From Clostridium_AD sp050717545 (GTDB taxonomy: Bacteria > Bacillota > Clostridia > Clostridiales > Clostridiaceae): 64,000 bases of DNA. A model generated the notes under the pieces. The model had not been told where the DNA came from and did not search any database. It was given only the letters and a program-made list of their open reading frames with translations. Shown piece by piece: positions 1 through 7,944 of this stretch; position 1 is the stretch's first letter, and each line of letters opens with the position of its first letter. Position numbers and translations under genes: made by a program. The stretch lies in the NCBI RefSeq assembly GCF_050717545.1, contig NZ_JBOITN010000044.1:1-64000 (forward strand). Direction: 5' to 3'.

Positions 1-65
1 TATTCTTGAAAGATACCTCGAGGTTTATTAATTGACCCCATAAATAAAATGGATTATAAAGTAAA

Positions 66-85
66 AGCACCAGAAAACTGGTGCT
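66..85. terminator. Short perfect hairpin near left edge
   Basis: An 8-bp perfect inverted repeat (AGCACCAG / CTGGTGCT) with an AAAA loop. No strong T-run follows on either strand, so it may be a weak terminator or part of an old element end. I see no coding sequence in positions 1-159. Confidence 0.35.
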
Positions 86-159
86 AATGTTTAACGTTTA
101 TTGGGACATTTTCAAAAATGCTTGACACATTTTAAATAATTATTTAATTGCACATTTAA

Positions 160-720
160 TTACACAACAAATGGTATAACTTCATTATTATATTCTTCTT
201 TTAAAATACTGTAGTATAAGGTAGTGTATTCTTTGTTATCTAATAACTTTAACTTATCAGTTTTTTGAAACCTATATATAAACCCACATTTTTCAATTAC
301 TCTTTTAGACCTATTATTAAAATTAAAATGTCCGCACCAAATTAAATCTAGATTAAGTTCGCAAAATCCATATCTGATTAAACGATTTACCGCCTCCGGA
401 ATAAGTCCATTACCCCAATAGCTAGGATTTAAAACGTAGCCTATTTCCTTTTGCTTTAAACTCGCAAGGGTTATATCTGGTTTTCTATTATGTATCCCAA
501 TACTACCAATAACCTTGTTTTCTGATTTTAAAACAATAGAATACACATCATTGTTTTTTATAAATATTTTTATTATGTCGAGACTTGCCTGTTCACTTTT
601 ATGTGGCGTCCAACCAGCATTTGGTCCTACTACGTCACTTTTAGCAAATTCATATAAGTCTTTACTATCGCTTTCTCTCCATTGCCTTAATTCTAATCTA
701 TTAGTAAATAACGTTTCCAT
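160..720 (-). CDS. GNAT family N-acetyltransferase (RimJ/RimL type)
   Basis: A 186-residue acetyltransferase that should transfer the acetyl group of acetyl-CoA to an amine (protein N-terminus or small molecule); the substrate cannot be read from sequence. The N-terminus has the RimJ/RimL pattern of (T)xRLxLRxW at residues 6-14. The acetyl-CoA loop region is around residues 95-112 (IGYVLNPSYWGNGLIPEA, the usual 'GYwl.p.ywGkGyatEA'). A 'N..S.rv.EKcGF' motif near residues 133-146 is the second hallmark. Length is normal for the family. The start ATG has AAAGGA upstream. It stands alone, cytosolic, with no operon partner. Confidence 0.85.
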   Translation of the reverse strand: METLFTNRLELRQWRESDSKDLYEFAKSDVVGPNAGWTPHKSEQASLDIIKIFIKNNDVYSIVLKSENKVIGSIGIHNRKPDITLASLKQKEIGYVLNPSYWGNGLIPEAVNRLIRYGFCELNLDLIWCGHFNFNNRSKRVIEKCGFIYRFQKTDKLKLLDNKEYTTLYYSILKEEYNNEVIPFVV

Positions 721-805
721 ATACTTTAATCCTTTCTTCCTACAATTGCTGATGATATAAATTTAATTATACTATTTTTACCGTAAATTGGATATAAAAA
801 AAACA

Positions 806-835
806 GATAAATGATTTTAGCTCAAATCATTTATC
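806..835. terminator. 12-bp stem hairpin between GNAT gene and pseudogene zone
   Basis: A perfect 12-bp inverted repeat (GATAAATGATTT / AAATCATTTATC) with a 6-nt loop and an A-run on its left flank, so on the minus strand it ends in a T-run. It lies upstream of the GNAT gene and could end a minus-strand transcript from the decayed region. Nothing else is recognised in 721-1039. Confidence 0.4.
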
Positions 836-1039
836 CATCTAGGGTTTATTTCATATTTAAAATTTTTGTACTAAGGTATACGTTTTTTTAAACTTGCCAC
901 AAATATACTCCTCTTGATTATAGATTATTTTTGAATAAATTTTGCAGATATAATCATAGAACTAAATCCTATAGACCATTTTTGCAGTCCAAACATATTA
1001 AAGTGGTTAAATTCTAACGCATTTAGTTACCAAGTTGCA

Positions 1040-1240
1040 ATGCCACAAATAATTCAAAACTTTTCAGTTCCTGGAAAAGGCTCCTATGTCTCTGAACAAA
1101 ACAAGGACCTAATAAGAGAAAAAAGATTGTCAGCTATAGAAGAAAAACTAACCCAGGTAACCGTCGAAAGCAAACTTTTAAATTTAAGTTTAGAAGAATT
1201 ACAAAGTATGTTAGCACTATTATATAACGAAGAAACTTAG
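1040..1240 (+). pseudogene. GntR-family (YtrA-type) regulator, C-terminal remnant
   Basis: Only the C-terminal end of a YtrA-like GntR regulator survives. The part reading SVPGKGSYV followed by EQNKDLIREK and a helical tail ending in LEELQSMLALLYNEE matches the wing and C-terminal helix of this family. The N-terminal winged helix (about 60 residues) is absent, and the upstream DNA carries stops in this frame. YtrA-type regulators normally sit directly upstream of an ABC ATPase and permease, which is what follows here, also in decayed form. Function as a DNA-binding protein is unlikely. Confidence 0.7.
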
Positions 1241-1316
1241 TAACAATCTATGATTATTACATTTAATAAACTTAAGATAGTGATAACACTATCGAACTAC
1301 TTTAGGGGGCATAAAT

Positions 1317-1675
1317 ATGGATAATATCTTAGAAATAAAAAATTTAACAAAGTCATATAAAGACTTTACTTTAGATAATCTAAGTTTTAATGTTCCAAGA
1401 GGCTGTGTAATGGGATTTATAGTCCCAAATGGTTCACAGTATTTCGAAGTGAACTTTTAGATATTTTGTATAACATAATTCAAGATGAAAATGTAAGCAT
1501 ATTCTTTTCAACACATATAACTACAGACCTTGAAAAAATAGCGGACTATATTACATTTATTAATAAAGGTAAATTAGTTTTCACGCAAACTAAAGACGAA
1601 AACGTAGAAAATTATGGTTTAGTTAGAGGAAGTAAAGATCTTTTAGTGATAAAAATAAAAGTGAAATTATATTAA
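1317..1675 (+). pseudogene. ABC transporter ATP-binding protein with internal deletion and frameshift
   Basis: The N-terminus is intact and has a good ribosome binding site (AGGGGGC). It reads MDNILEIKNLTKSYKDF and reaches the start of the Walker A region (GFIVPNG), then shifts frame and stops at 1460. In another frame from about 1442 the protein resumes at FRSELLDILYNIIQDE and IFFSTHITTDLEKIADYI, which is the segment after the D-loop and the H-loop switch histidine of ABC ATPases. Walker A, the Q-loop, the signature motif and Walker B are therefore deleted. The junction is near 1436-1442. It cannot bind or hydrolyse ATP. Confidence 0.85.
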
Positions 1676-2136
1676 ATAGTTTACCAGTTAAAAAATCAGA
1701 TATTGTTATTGCAAAATATATATCAACCTTTGTATTTGGAATTGTAGGAATTATTTGTTCTATAATAGTTGGTTTTATTGGTAATACCTTGGGATTATTA
1801 ATATTTATCGGATCAATATCAACATTGGATATTGTTTTAGTTGTAATGTCTACTTGTATATTTAGTTCTATATTTTATCCTATGTATTTTAAATTTGGAG
1901 TTTCTAGAATGAAAATTTTTACTGTTTTAATTTTTATGGTGTTGTTTTTTGTACCAACATCGGCTATAGAATATATAGCGAATAATCCAGGTAACATTAT
2001 AGTTCAAAAATTCACTTATTTTATAAACAACACTCCCAGTTTAACGCAAAATTTTTTAGCTCTATCAATAGGCTTAATTTCCCTTTTAATTTCTCTAATG
2101 ATCTCAATACGTACTTATAATAATAAGAAATTTTAA
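1672..2136 (+). pseudogene. ABC-2 type permease, C-terminal remnant
   Basis: The open frame starts inside a gene. LNSLPVKKSDIVIAKYIST is the typical entry into the membrane domain of ABC-2 permeases that follow YtrA/YtrB-like genes, and about five hydrophobic segments follow to residue ~150. The last ATG-initiated part starts at 1789. The N-terminal portion is missing and the reading frame abuts the broken ATPase, so a deletion spans the ATPase/permease junction as well. The three fragments from 1040 to 2136 together are one decayed GntR-ABC operon. Confidence 0.75.
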
Positions 2137-2218
2137 TCCCATTACATTAGCCTAGTCTAATCTAACTATGTTTTACTTCTTACTTTATAATCTATAAAAT
2201 AGAATGGAGATGTATTTG

Positions 2219-2428
2219 ATGAGGAAGAACAATTTTTTTAACAATATAAGCCTCAATTTTCACAATTATAAAATGAGTTATACCATGCTCCTTTGGATTT
2301 TATCGGCAGTACTAGGTGTAGTAGGAAATATATTGGGAATGTTATATTTAGTTCTTTCAGGTTTACCAATTATTGCGTGGGCAATACTCTTTTTTAATGA
2401 GAGAAAAGAATACGATAATAAGTTATAA
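2219..2428 (+). CDS. Small hypothetical membrane protein
   Basis: I do not recognise a family. The start chosen is the ATG at 2219, because GGAG at 2206-2209 sits 9 bases upstream; an in-frame ATG at 2204 overlaps that ribosome binding site. The product is about 69 residues: a polar, Asn-rich N-terminus, two close hydrophobic segments (LLWILSAVLGVVGNILGML and a second ending ILFF), then a charged tail (NERKEYDNKL). It may be a remnant or an accessory of the decayed transporter operon just upstream. Confidence 0.5.
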   Translation: MRKNNFFNNISLNFHNYKMSYTMLLWILSAVLGVVGNILGMLYLVLSGLPIIAWAILFFNERKEYDNKL

Positions 2429-2637
2429 AACAGGTTTATTTACTCCTCTTAAAATAAAATTTAATTAATATTAACTAAGCCTTAATTAGCTAAAACTATG
2501 GTTTAACCACATTGTTAAATACCAAATTAGGTTTTAATTTAAATTTAATAAAATTTTATTTAAATTTAATTTTGCAAAAGAAGGAATTTGGTAATATATG
2601 GAGAATACTATATTTAGATAGTTAGGAGGTCTGTACA

Positions 2638-3153
2638 ATGATATATGATGCATTTAAAATTGCAAAAAATTTAGACATCAGTAAAGTAACAGCTTATGCT
2701 AAGATGAAATTACCAGAAATAAAACCTTTTTTAATATTCCATAATGGTAAAACCTGTGTAGATGATAAAGGTTTAGCGGCAATTAAACAAACTCTAAAAT
2801 ATAATCAAAATGCTGAAGCCGAATCAGAAGTTGCAGCTACAACAGTTACTTTATTAAAAGAAGATATGATTGAAATCCTTAAAACTAACATAGAGTTTAT
2901 TAAGGAACAATTGAATGTAAAAGATGGTCAACTGTATAATATTAATAAATTATTAGAAAATACACAGGTACTATTTAAACAAGAACAAGAGAAAAATAAA
3001 ATGGTACTGTCATTACCCGAAACAATAAAAGAACACGATGTTCAATTGGTTAATACTTTAAATGACTCTCTAGAAAGGCAAAGAGCAATAACTGCAGCTG
3101 AAGAAGCTTCACGTAAAAATAAAGGGATTTTCAGAAGACTATTTAATAAATAA
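2638..3153 (+). CDS. HTH plus coiled-coil protein, DUF536-like plasmid replication-associated type
   Basis: A 171-residue protein. The N-terminus (residues 1-40) reads like an HTH (KIAKNLDISKVTAYAKMKLP). A linker follows, then a coiled-coil region of roughly residues 75-130 with the pattern IEFIKEQLNVKDGQLYNINKLLENTQVLF, as in plasmid-borne DUF536 / replication-associated proteins that re-sample 'KDeQI..L..LLd.qQ.L'. The C-terminus is basic (RKNKGIFRRLFNK). A strong AGGAGG site precedes the ATG, and an AT-rich near-palindrome at about 2535-2570 could be its operator. No rep gene or origin is nearby, so it is probably a chromosomal stray of plasmid origin. Confidence 0.55.
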   Translation: MIYDAFKIAKNLDISKVTAYAKMKLPEIKPFLIFHNGKTCVDDKGLAAIKQTLKYNQNAEAESEVAATTVTLLKEDMIEILKTNIEFIKEQLNVKDGQLYNINKLLENTQVLFKQEQEKNKMVLSLPETIKEHDVQLVNTLNDSLERQRAITAAEEASRKNKGIFRRLFNK

Positions 3154-3180
3154 AAAGAAAAAATTTCTTTATAAGACATT

Positions 3181-3477
3181 ATGCCATTTTTATCACACCT
3201 TATTACGTGTATTTTTACGAAATTTGATGCTTGTCAAAAAACAACATTACGCCAGGAAGTAATAAACAAGGTTACATGTTTGAATGAAATAGCAAAAGGC
3301 AAGGGCCAATCTCTCTTTCAAATAGCACTTGCTTGGGTGCTTTGCAATAATAAAGTAACCTCCGTTATAATCGGTGCAAGTAAACTGTCGCAAATCGAAG
3401 AAAATATCGGTGCTCTTTCACGCAGAGATTTTGAACCAGAAGAGCTTAATTTGATAGATAGTGTTTTAAAAGCATAA
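3181..3477 (+). pseudogene. Aldo/keto reductase, C-terminal fragment
   Basis: From about residue 27 the sequence matches the last ~70 residues of L-glyceraldehyde-3-phosphate-reductase-type aldo/keto reductases: LNEIAKGKGQSLFQIALAWVL, then VIIGASKLSQIEENIGAL (NADPH 2'-phosphate-binding loop) and the terminal helix. The catalytic Asp, Tyr, Lys and His and most of the TIM barrel are missing. The first ~25 residues are unrelated, and no ribosome binding site is visible. A normal protein would be about 320-330 residues. Confidence 0.75.
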
Positions 3478-3633
3478 TCTTAAACAATATCATCTATAGT
3501 TTAAAATAAAATCCAACAAAATATATAATATTATTAGAGATTACTACAAGAATTTATTCTTATAGTAATCTTTTTTCGCATTACAAAATAATGATTACTT
3601 ACACTAATCTAATGAAAGACAGAAAAAATTCTA

Positions 3634-4467
3634 TTATATAATATCTTTTCTATAATTATTTGGAGAAATACCTTTAAACTTCTTAAATACTCTTGAGAAT
3701 AATAACTGGTCTTCATATCCAACAGATCTTGCTATTTCACCTATAGATAATATTTTATTTTTCATAAGTTCACAAGACTTATTTAATCTTAAATTTATCA
3801 AATAATTTTGTGGAGGAATACCTACTTCATCCTTAAATAATTTAGAAAAATATTTTCTATTGATTCCCAGATAAGTAGCTATTTCAGCTATTTTCACATC
3901 CCTACAATGATTAACCTCAATAAAATCAATAGCTTTCTTAATATATGAATTTGATACTTTGTTTTCGCCTTCACTTTCTTCTTGACAAGAGTATTCAATA
4001 ATACTACCAAGAAAATTATATAGTGATCCTAAAATTTTCATATCTCCACTTATTTTGTTTTTACTATCTTCAAGCATCTGGTTGAAATCATTTCTTATTA
4101 TTTCCCCACCATTACACTCTATAATAAAATTCGAATCCGAGAATCCAGCGCGCATTAAATATCCCTTTGCATTTACACCATTAAAAGCGACAAAATCATA
4201 TAGCCATTTATCATTTTCGTTTGATTTGTAATATATAATCACATTAGGTGGAATCAATACACATTGACCTTCTTTAATATCATAATCTCTATTATCCATG
4301 CGAAAAAGTCCTGAGCCTTTATAAATATAAAAAATTTTATAATGGTCAAGCAACGCTGGGCCCCAAGCCTTGTTGCCTTCGCAATCTTGAGTGCCACAGT
4401 AATACATTTTCATATCCATGCTAGATGCAGGTACACGATTTGAAATACTATATTCGAAACTAAACAT
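3634..4467 (-). CDS. AraC family transcriptional regulator
   Basis: A 277-residue one-component regulator. Residues ~20-110 form a cupin-like AraC ligand domain (YKIFYIYKGSGLFRMDNRDYDIKEGQCVLIPPN). The C-terminal ~100 residues hold the two helix-turn-helix motifs: AEIATYLGINRKYFSKLFKDEVGIPPQNYL, then IGEIARSVGYEDQLLFSRVFKKFKGISPNNYR. This layout is typical of regulators of sugar uptake operons, but no sugar operon flanks it here, so the target is unknown. GGGGGT precedes the ATG. Its neighbours are the broken aldo/keto reductase and tRNA-Ala. Confidence 0.9.
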   Translation of the reverse strand: MFSFEYSISNRVPASSMDMKMYYCGTQDCEGNKAWGPALLDHYKIFYIYKGSGLFRMDNRDYDIKEGQCVLIPPNVIIYYKSNENDKWLYDFVAFNGVNAKGYLMRAGFSDSNFIIECNGGEIIRNDFNQMLEDSKNKISGDMKILGSLYNFLGSIIEYSCQEESEGENKVSNSYIKKAIDFIEVNHCRDVKIAEIATYLGINRKYFSKLFKDEVGIPPQNYLINLRLNKSCELMKNKILSIGEIARSVGYEDQLLFSRVFKKFKGISPNNYRKDII

Positions 4468-4548
4468 ATAATTACCCCCATATAAATAAATACACCTTAC
4501 ATGACATTATACTATAAAGGACTTAAATATTATAATTAAATTATAAAT

Positions 4549-4597
4549 AAAAGGAAAGTACAGAAATCATTTTAAATAATTTCCGTACTTTCCTTTT
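4549..4597 (-). terminator. Terminator downstream of tRNA-Ala
   Basis: A 13-bp inverted repeat (AAAAGGAAAGTAC / GTACTTTCCTTTT) with a 23-nt loop. On the minus strand it follows the tRNA 3' end by a few bases and runs into a U-rich tract. Confidence 0.75.
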
Positions 4598-4601
4598 ATT
4601 A

Positions 4602-4677
4602 TGGTGGAGATAGGGGGGATCGAACCCCCGACCTCTTGAATGCCATTCAAGCGCGCTCCCAGCTGCGCTATACCCCC
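4602..4677 (-). tRNA. tRNA-Ala (anticodon GGC)
   Basis: A 76-nt cloverleaf on the minus strand with encoded CCA. The acceptor GGGGGTA pairs with TATCTCC, with two G-U pairs. The anticodon stem CTTGA/TCAAG encloses the loop ATGGCAT with anticodon GGC, which reads GCC/GCU alanine codons. The T-arm GGGGG-TTCGATC-CCCCC is perfect. It is a single tRNA with its own terminator, not part of an rRNA operon. Confidence 0.95.
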
Positions 4678-4883
4678 ATATTACAAAATTCACTCTTGAA
4701 TATATTAAATAATGAACACCTGAATCTTTACATCCATTATCTAATATTATACGGTTTCACATTCATTAGTCAACATAATTCTTTTAAATATTATTGCTTA
4801 TAGGCCCTTAGTGTTATAATAGTTATCTTAAGGGATATACCATACTAGTATCCTTTCAACAATATAAATAATGAGGTGATAAT

Positions 4884-5375
4884 ATGAATAATAAACTTAC
4901 TAAAAATGATGTGGAAGAACTTCAAAAGGAATTTGATTATCGTAAAGGTCCTTTAACAATGGAAATTGCCCATGAAAAGATGATAGCAGCAGCTCATGGT
5001 GACAGAAGTGAAAATGCTGAATATAAGGCTGCTAAATCAAGTATGTATGATAACTTCAGGAGAATGGGTTACTTAATAAAAATGATTAGGTCTGCCGAAA
5101 TTATAGATGATGTTATTGTTAACACTAAAGGTGCAAATATAGGTAGTAAGCTTCAGATAAAATTCGAAGGTAGCTGCGATATAGAAGAAATAGAACTTGT
5201 AACAACATTGCAAGTGGATATAGTAAATGGAAAGTTTAGCATTGAATCACCAATTGGAATTTCCTTGTTTGGAAGAACAGTAGGTTCAATAGTTGAGGTT
5301 CAGTCACCTGATGGAAATTATAAAATTGAGCTCGTAGGTTGCAGATCCGCAGGAGATGATTTAACTAAGGGTTAG
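4884..5375 (+). CDS. GreA/GreB family transcript elongation factor
   Basis: A 163-residue protein. The N-terminal coiled coil (residues ~5-75) carries the tip region of Gre factors (AAAHGDRSENAEYKAAK, cf. 'A...GDLSENAEY' with the acidic D and E that coordinate Mg2+ in the RNA polymerase secondary channel). The C-terminal FKBP-like domain ends in SPIGISLFGRTVGSIVEVQSPDG, the conserved 'PlGrALlGk..Gd.v.v..P.G' region. The role is rescue of backtracked RNA polymerase by stimulating transcript cleavage. The divergence from canonical GreA suggests a second, specialised paralogue. GAGGTG precedes the start. Confidence 0.85.
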   Translation: MNNKLTKNDVEELQKEFDYRKGPLTMEIAHEKMIAAAHGDRSENAEYKAAKSSMYDNFRRMGYLIKMIRSAEIIDDVIVNTKGANIGSKLQIKFEGSCDIEEIELVTTLQVDIVNGKFSIESPIGISLFGRTVGSIVEVQSPDGNYKIELVGCRSAGDDLTKG

Positions 5376-5459
5376 AGTTTTTTCTAAAAGAAAACTATAA
5401 GTACCTACCTTCTTAAAGAAAACTTCCCCGAACTATAAGGTCCGAGGAATTATATATAC

Positions 5460-5708
5460 CTATATACACATTGTATTTATTTTAATATGTTCAATCTTAC
5501 TTAAATCTTCTTTTAAATCTGATATTTCTTTGTCTTCGCCACATAGTTGTAATAAAATTAACCCTCTATCTGTACACAAATCTTTTGATGTTTCGTGTAA
5601 ACCTAACCTCATGCTAATTATACAACCATGTTTTGTTAAAATTTCTTGTAATTCTGGAGCAAACTTATTTCTTCCTTCTAAAGTTATAGCCATAATAGTG
5701 GTATTCAT
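5460..5708 (-). CDS. Small ACT-like domain protein (TM1266-like)
   Basis: An 82-residue protein with a beta-alpha-beta-beta-alpha-beta pattern: MNTTIMAITLEG, helix with LQEILTKHGC, strands IISMRLGLHETS and GLILLQLCG, helix DLKEDLSKI, last strand. This resembles the TM1266 / 'iron-only hydrogenase system regulator' ACT-like family, whose strand order and 'R.Glh' segment it shares. The function of this family is not settled. GGGAGG precedes the ATG. A possible link to hydrogenase biology is only circumstantial: a hydrogenase-operon remnant lies elsewhere in this window (56.0 kb). Confidence 0.5.
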   Translation of the reverse strand: MNTTIMAITLEGRNKFAPELQEILTKHGCIISMRLGLHETSKDLCTDRGLILLQLCGEDKEISDLKEDLSKIEHIKINTMCI

Positions 5709-5977
5709 TTATAAATCCTCCCTTAAATTTTTTCTATTATTAGTAGTGTTATTTTATATAAATTATAAGATTTTTTAAATGCACCTAACCATTCGATAAT
5801 CTATATGTTTATATAATTACCATAAAGTTGAAATTTTATAAATAAATTTTAAGTTAATTATATTTCATTAAGTATAGAATTTCAGTTCTTGGCAATATTT
5901 ATAAGTGTTACTAGATTAAAAATACGACGTTTAAAATAAATCTATATAAAATAATTCAATGTAATTAGGAGGCAAAA

Positions 5978-6181
5978 ATGCTGAAAAATATAAATAAATA
6001 CGAAAATAAAAGATTTACAACTATTGATGAAAAGCATAAATTAATGTCAGTAGGTTGCAAAACTATTAAGAATAAAGGAATAATAACAAATTATTTAATT
6101 AATATTGAGGATTATGCTGGTGGACTCACAGTATTACTAGACAAAAATGGTAACTCCATGTTATCACAATTAATATTATAA
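5978..6181 (+). CDS. DUF6440-like small protein
   Basis: A 67-residue protein with a perfect AGGAGG site. The central and C-terminal part (NYLINIEDYAGGLTVLLDKNGN) matches the 'R.tGV.Y......GyaGGlTpLlD.~Gkp' signature of the DUF6440 family of short Firmicute proteins of unknown role. There is no signal peptide and no membrane segment. The assignment rests on that one motif. Confidence 0.55.
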   Translation: MLKNINKYENKRFTTIDEKHKLMSVGCKTIKNKGIITNYLINIEDYAGGLTVLLDKNGNSMLSQLIL

Positions 6182-6230
6182 TATTTTATAATATACACTC
6201 ATATAATACTTTTATAATATACAATTTTCA

Positions 6231-6259
6231 TTGACATTAAGAATATTTAATGTTAAAAT
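6231..6259 (+). promoter_or_regulatory. SigA-type promoter of the ilvA T-box leader
   Basis: TTGACA at 6231-6236, a 17-bp spacer, and TAAAAT at 6254-6259. Transcription would start near 6266, shortly before the T-box leader. Confidence 0.8.
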
Positions 6260-6265
6260 TCTCTT

Positions 6266-6541
6266 TAAAATAAGTATATTATTATTGCGAAGATGGAGAT
6301 TGTTATTTTATAAACTTTAGTTACAGAGAATCGACGCTAGCTGAGAGTCGATGCTGGGTATAAGATTGCGAATCACTCCTGAGCTGCTTTCTCGAATAAA
6401 GTAGGGAAAGCCGGTTAGCCCCGATAAAAGGCTTAGGTTTTAATGAACCGAAAAGAGATGTATCTGTTTTTAAGATACAATTAAGGTGGTACCGCGATTT
6501 TACAATCGCCCTTGAATTTATAATTCAAGGGCGATTTTTTT
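6266..6541 (+). promoter_or_regulatory. T-box riboswitch, isoleucine-type specifier
   Basis: The canonical T-box core AAGGTGGTACCGCG lies at 6483-6496 and is followed by an intrinsic terminator: a 15-bp stem at 6504-6518 / 6522-6536 and a T-run to 6541. Stem I occupies roughly 6287-6420. In the specifier loop, GAATCACTCC gives the codon AUC (6372-6374) followed by the conserved A, so uncharged tRNA-Ile should stabilise the antiterminator and turn on the downstream ilvA. A threonine (ACU) reading one or two bases off register is possible but fits the loop less well. Confidence 0.9.
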
Positions 6542-6580
6542 GTATAGTAAAAGTAAAAAAAAAAATTGGAGGCTTTAAAA

Positions 6581-7825
6581 ATGGAAAAAGTATTAACAAA
6601 TTTATCAACAAATCGAGAATTAAAAATTCATCTTTTACAAATTCAAAAAGCACAAGCAAACTTAGTAGGCGTTTCTAAAAAGACAGCCCTTATATATAGT
6701 GATGTTTTCAGTAATGAATGTGGAAATGAAGTTTATATTAAACCAGAAAATTTACAGATTACTGGTGCATTTAAACTTCGTGGCGCCTATAACAAGCTTT
6801 GCACCTTAACACCCGCAGAGAGAAAAAGAGGTGTAATTGCATCTTCTGCTGGGAACCATGCACAAGGAGTTGCATATTCTGCGCAGAAACTTGGTATTAC
6901 AGCTACCATAGTAATGCCTAAAACCACCCCACTTATTAAAGTTGAAGCCACAAAAGACTATGGTGCAACTGTAATTTTAATTGGTGACTGTTACGATGAA
7001 GCCTATTCAGAGGCAAAACGATTAGAAAAAGAACATAATTATGTTTTTGTTCATCCTTTTGACGATTTAGATGTAATGCATGGCCAAGGTACCATAGCCT
7101 GTGAGATTTTAGAGGAAATAGATGATATAGACTGTATACTTGTACCTGTTGGTGGTGGTGGTCTAATTGCAGGAATTGCTCTTGCAGCAAAAGCGTTAAA
7201 CGAAAACATTAAAATAATAGGTGTGGAACCTGAGGGCGCAAAAGCAATGAAAGAATCTTTAGATAATAATGGTATTGTAAATCTTAAAACGGTTCGTACT
7301 ATAGCTGATGGTGTCGCAGTAAAACAACCTGGAAATCTAACTTTTGAAATCATTAAAAACTATGTAGATGAAATTGTAACAGTTTCAGACTTTGATATAA
7401 TGGAATCCTTTCTTCTACTACTAGAAAAACATAAACTTATTGCAGAAGCTTCTGGTGCTTTGTCATTTGCAGGACTAAAGAAAATACAAGAAAAAGGTAA
7501 AAAAGTTGCTTGCATTCTAAGCGGAGGAAATATTGACGTTGTTACAATATCCTCCATGATAAATAGAGGTTTGGTATCAAGAGGTAGACTATTCTGCTTT
7601 AGTATAGAACTCTCAGATAAACCAGGAGAATTAGTTAAAGTATCAACAATCCTCTCAAATGCAAATGCAAATGTAATAAAACTAGATCATAACCAATTTA
7701 AAACCAGCGATAGATTTATGCAAGTTCAACTTGAAATCACTGTAGAAACAAATGGCCATAATCATGTAAATGCAATTATAAGTGCATTAAATAAAGAAGG
7801 ATATACAGTGGAAAAAATATACTAA
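6581..7825 (+). CDS. ilvA: Threonine dehydratase (biosynthetic, with ACT domain)
   Basis: PLP-dependent conversion of L-threonine to 2-oxobutanoate plus ammonia, the first committed step to isoleucine. The start is the ATG at 6581 with GGAGG at 6568-6572; an in-frame TTG at 6566 overlaps the ribosome binding site. That gives 414 residues. The PLP lysine is in TGAFKLRGAYN near residue 65; SSAGNHAQGVAY and the phosphate loop VPVGGGGLIAG follow. The last ~75 residues (SIELSDKPGELVKVS...) are a single ACT domain, as in the shorter clostridial enzymes. Control by an isoleucine-type T-box supports a biosynthetic rather than catabolic role. Confidence 0.93.
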   Translation: MEKVLTNLSTNRELKIHLLQIQKAQANLVGVSKKTALIYSDVFSNECGNEVYIKPENLQITGAFKLRGAYNKLCTLTPAERKRGVIASSAGNHAQGVAYSAQKLGITATIVMPKTTPLIKVEATKDYGATVILIGDCYDEAYSEAKRLEKEHNYVFVHPFDDLDVMHGQGTIACEILEEIDDIDCILVPVGGGGLIAGIALAAKALNENIKIIGVEPEGAKAMKESLDNNGIVNLKTVRTIADGVAVKQPGNLTFEIIKNYVDEIVTVSDFDIMESFLLLLEKHKLIAEASGALSFAGLKKIQEKGKKVACILSGGNIDVVTISSMINRGLVSRGRLFCFSIELSDKPGELVKVSTILSNANANVIKLDHNQFKTSDRFMQVQLEITVETNGHNHVNAIISALNKEGYTVEKIY

Positions 7826-7887
7826 AATTAATATACTAGAAGTAATATACTATTCAGTACACTTTTAAAATTTCATATCACATAAAA

Positions 7888-7935
7888 GAAACACACTCCT
7901 ATTTTTAGCGTAGGAATGTGTTTCTCGTTTTTTTT
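7888..7935. terminator. Terminator between ilvA and the convergent AAA+/RyR gene
   Basis: A 14-bp stem (GAAACACACTCCTA / TAGGAATGTGTTTC, one mismatch) with a 9-nt loop, then TCG and a run of eight T. It ends ilvA and may also serve the convergent gene. Confidence 0.85.
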
Positions 7936-7944
7936 ATATACAGA

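Noticed and set aside
1..159. End of a transposable element
   Set aside because: A TGGGACATTTTC-like stretch and a small hairpin resemble element ends, but there is no transposase sequence or matching inverted repeat in the window.
2535..2570. Replication origin
   Set aside because: The AT-rich near-palindrome before the DUF536-like gene has no iterons or DnaA-box cluster that I can recognise.
6936..7190. 84-codon Gln/Leu/His-rich frame antisense to ilvA
   Set aside because: Shadow of ilvA; low-complexity composition results from the codon bias of the sense strand.
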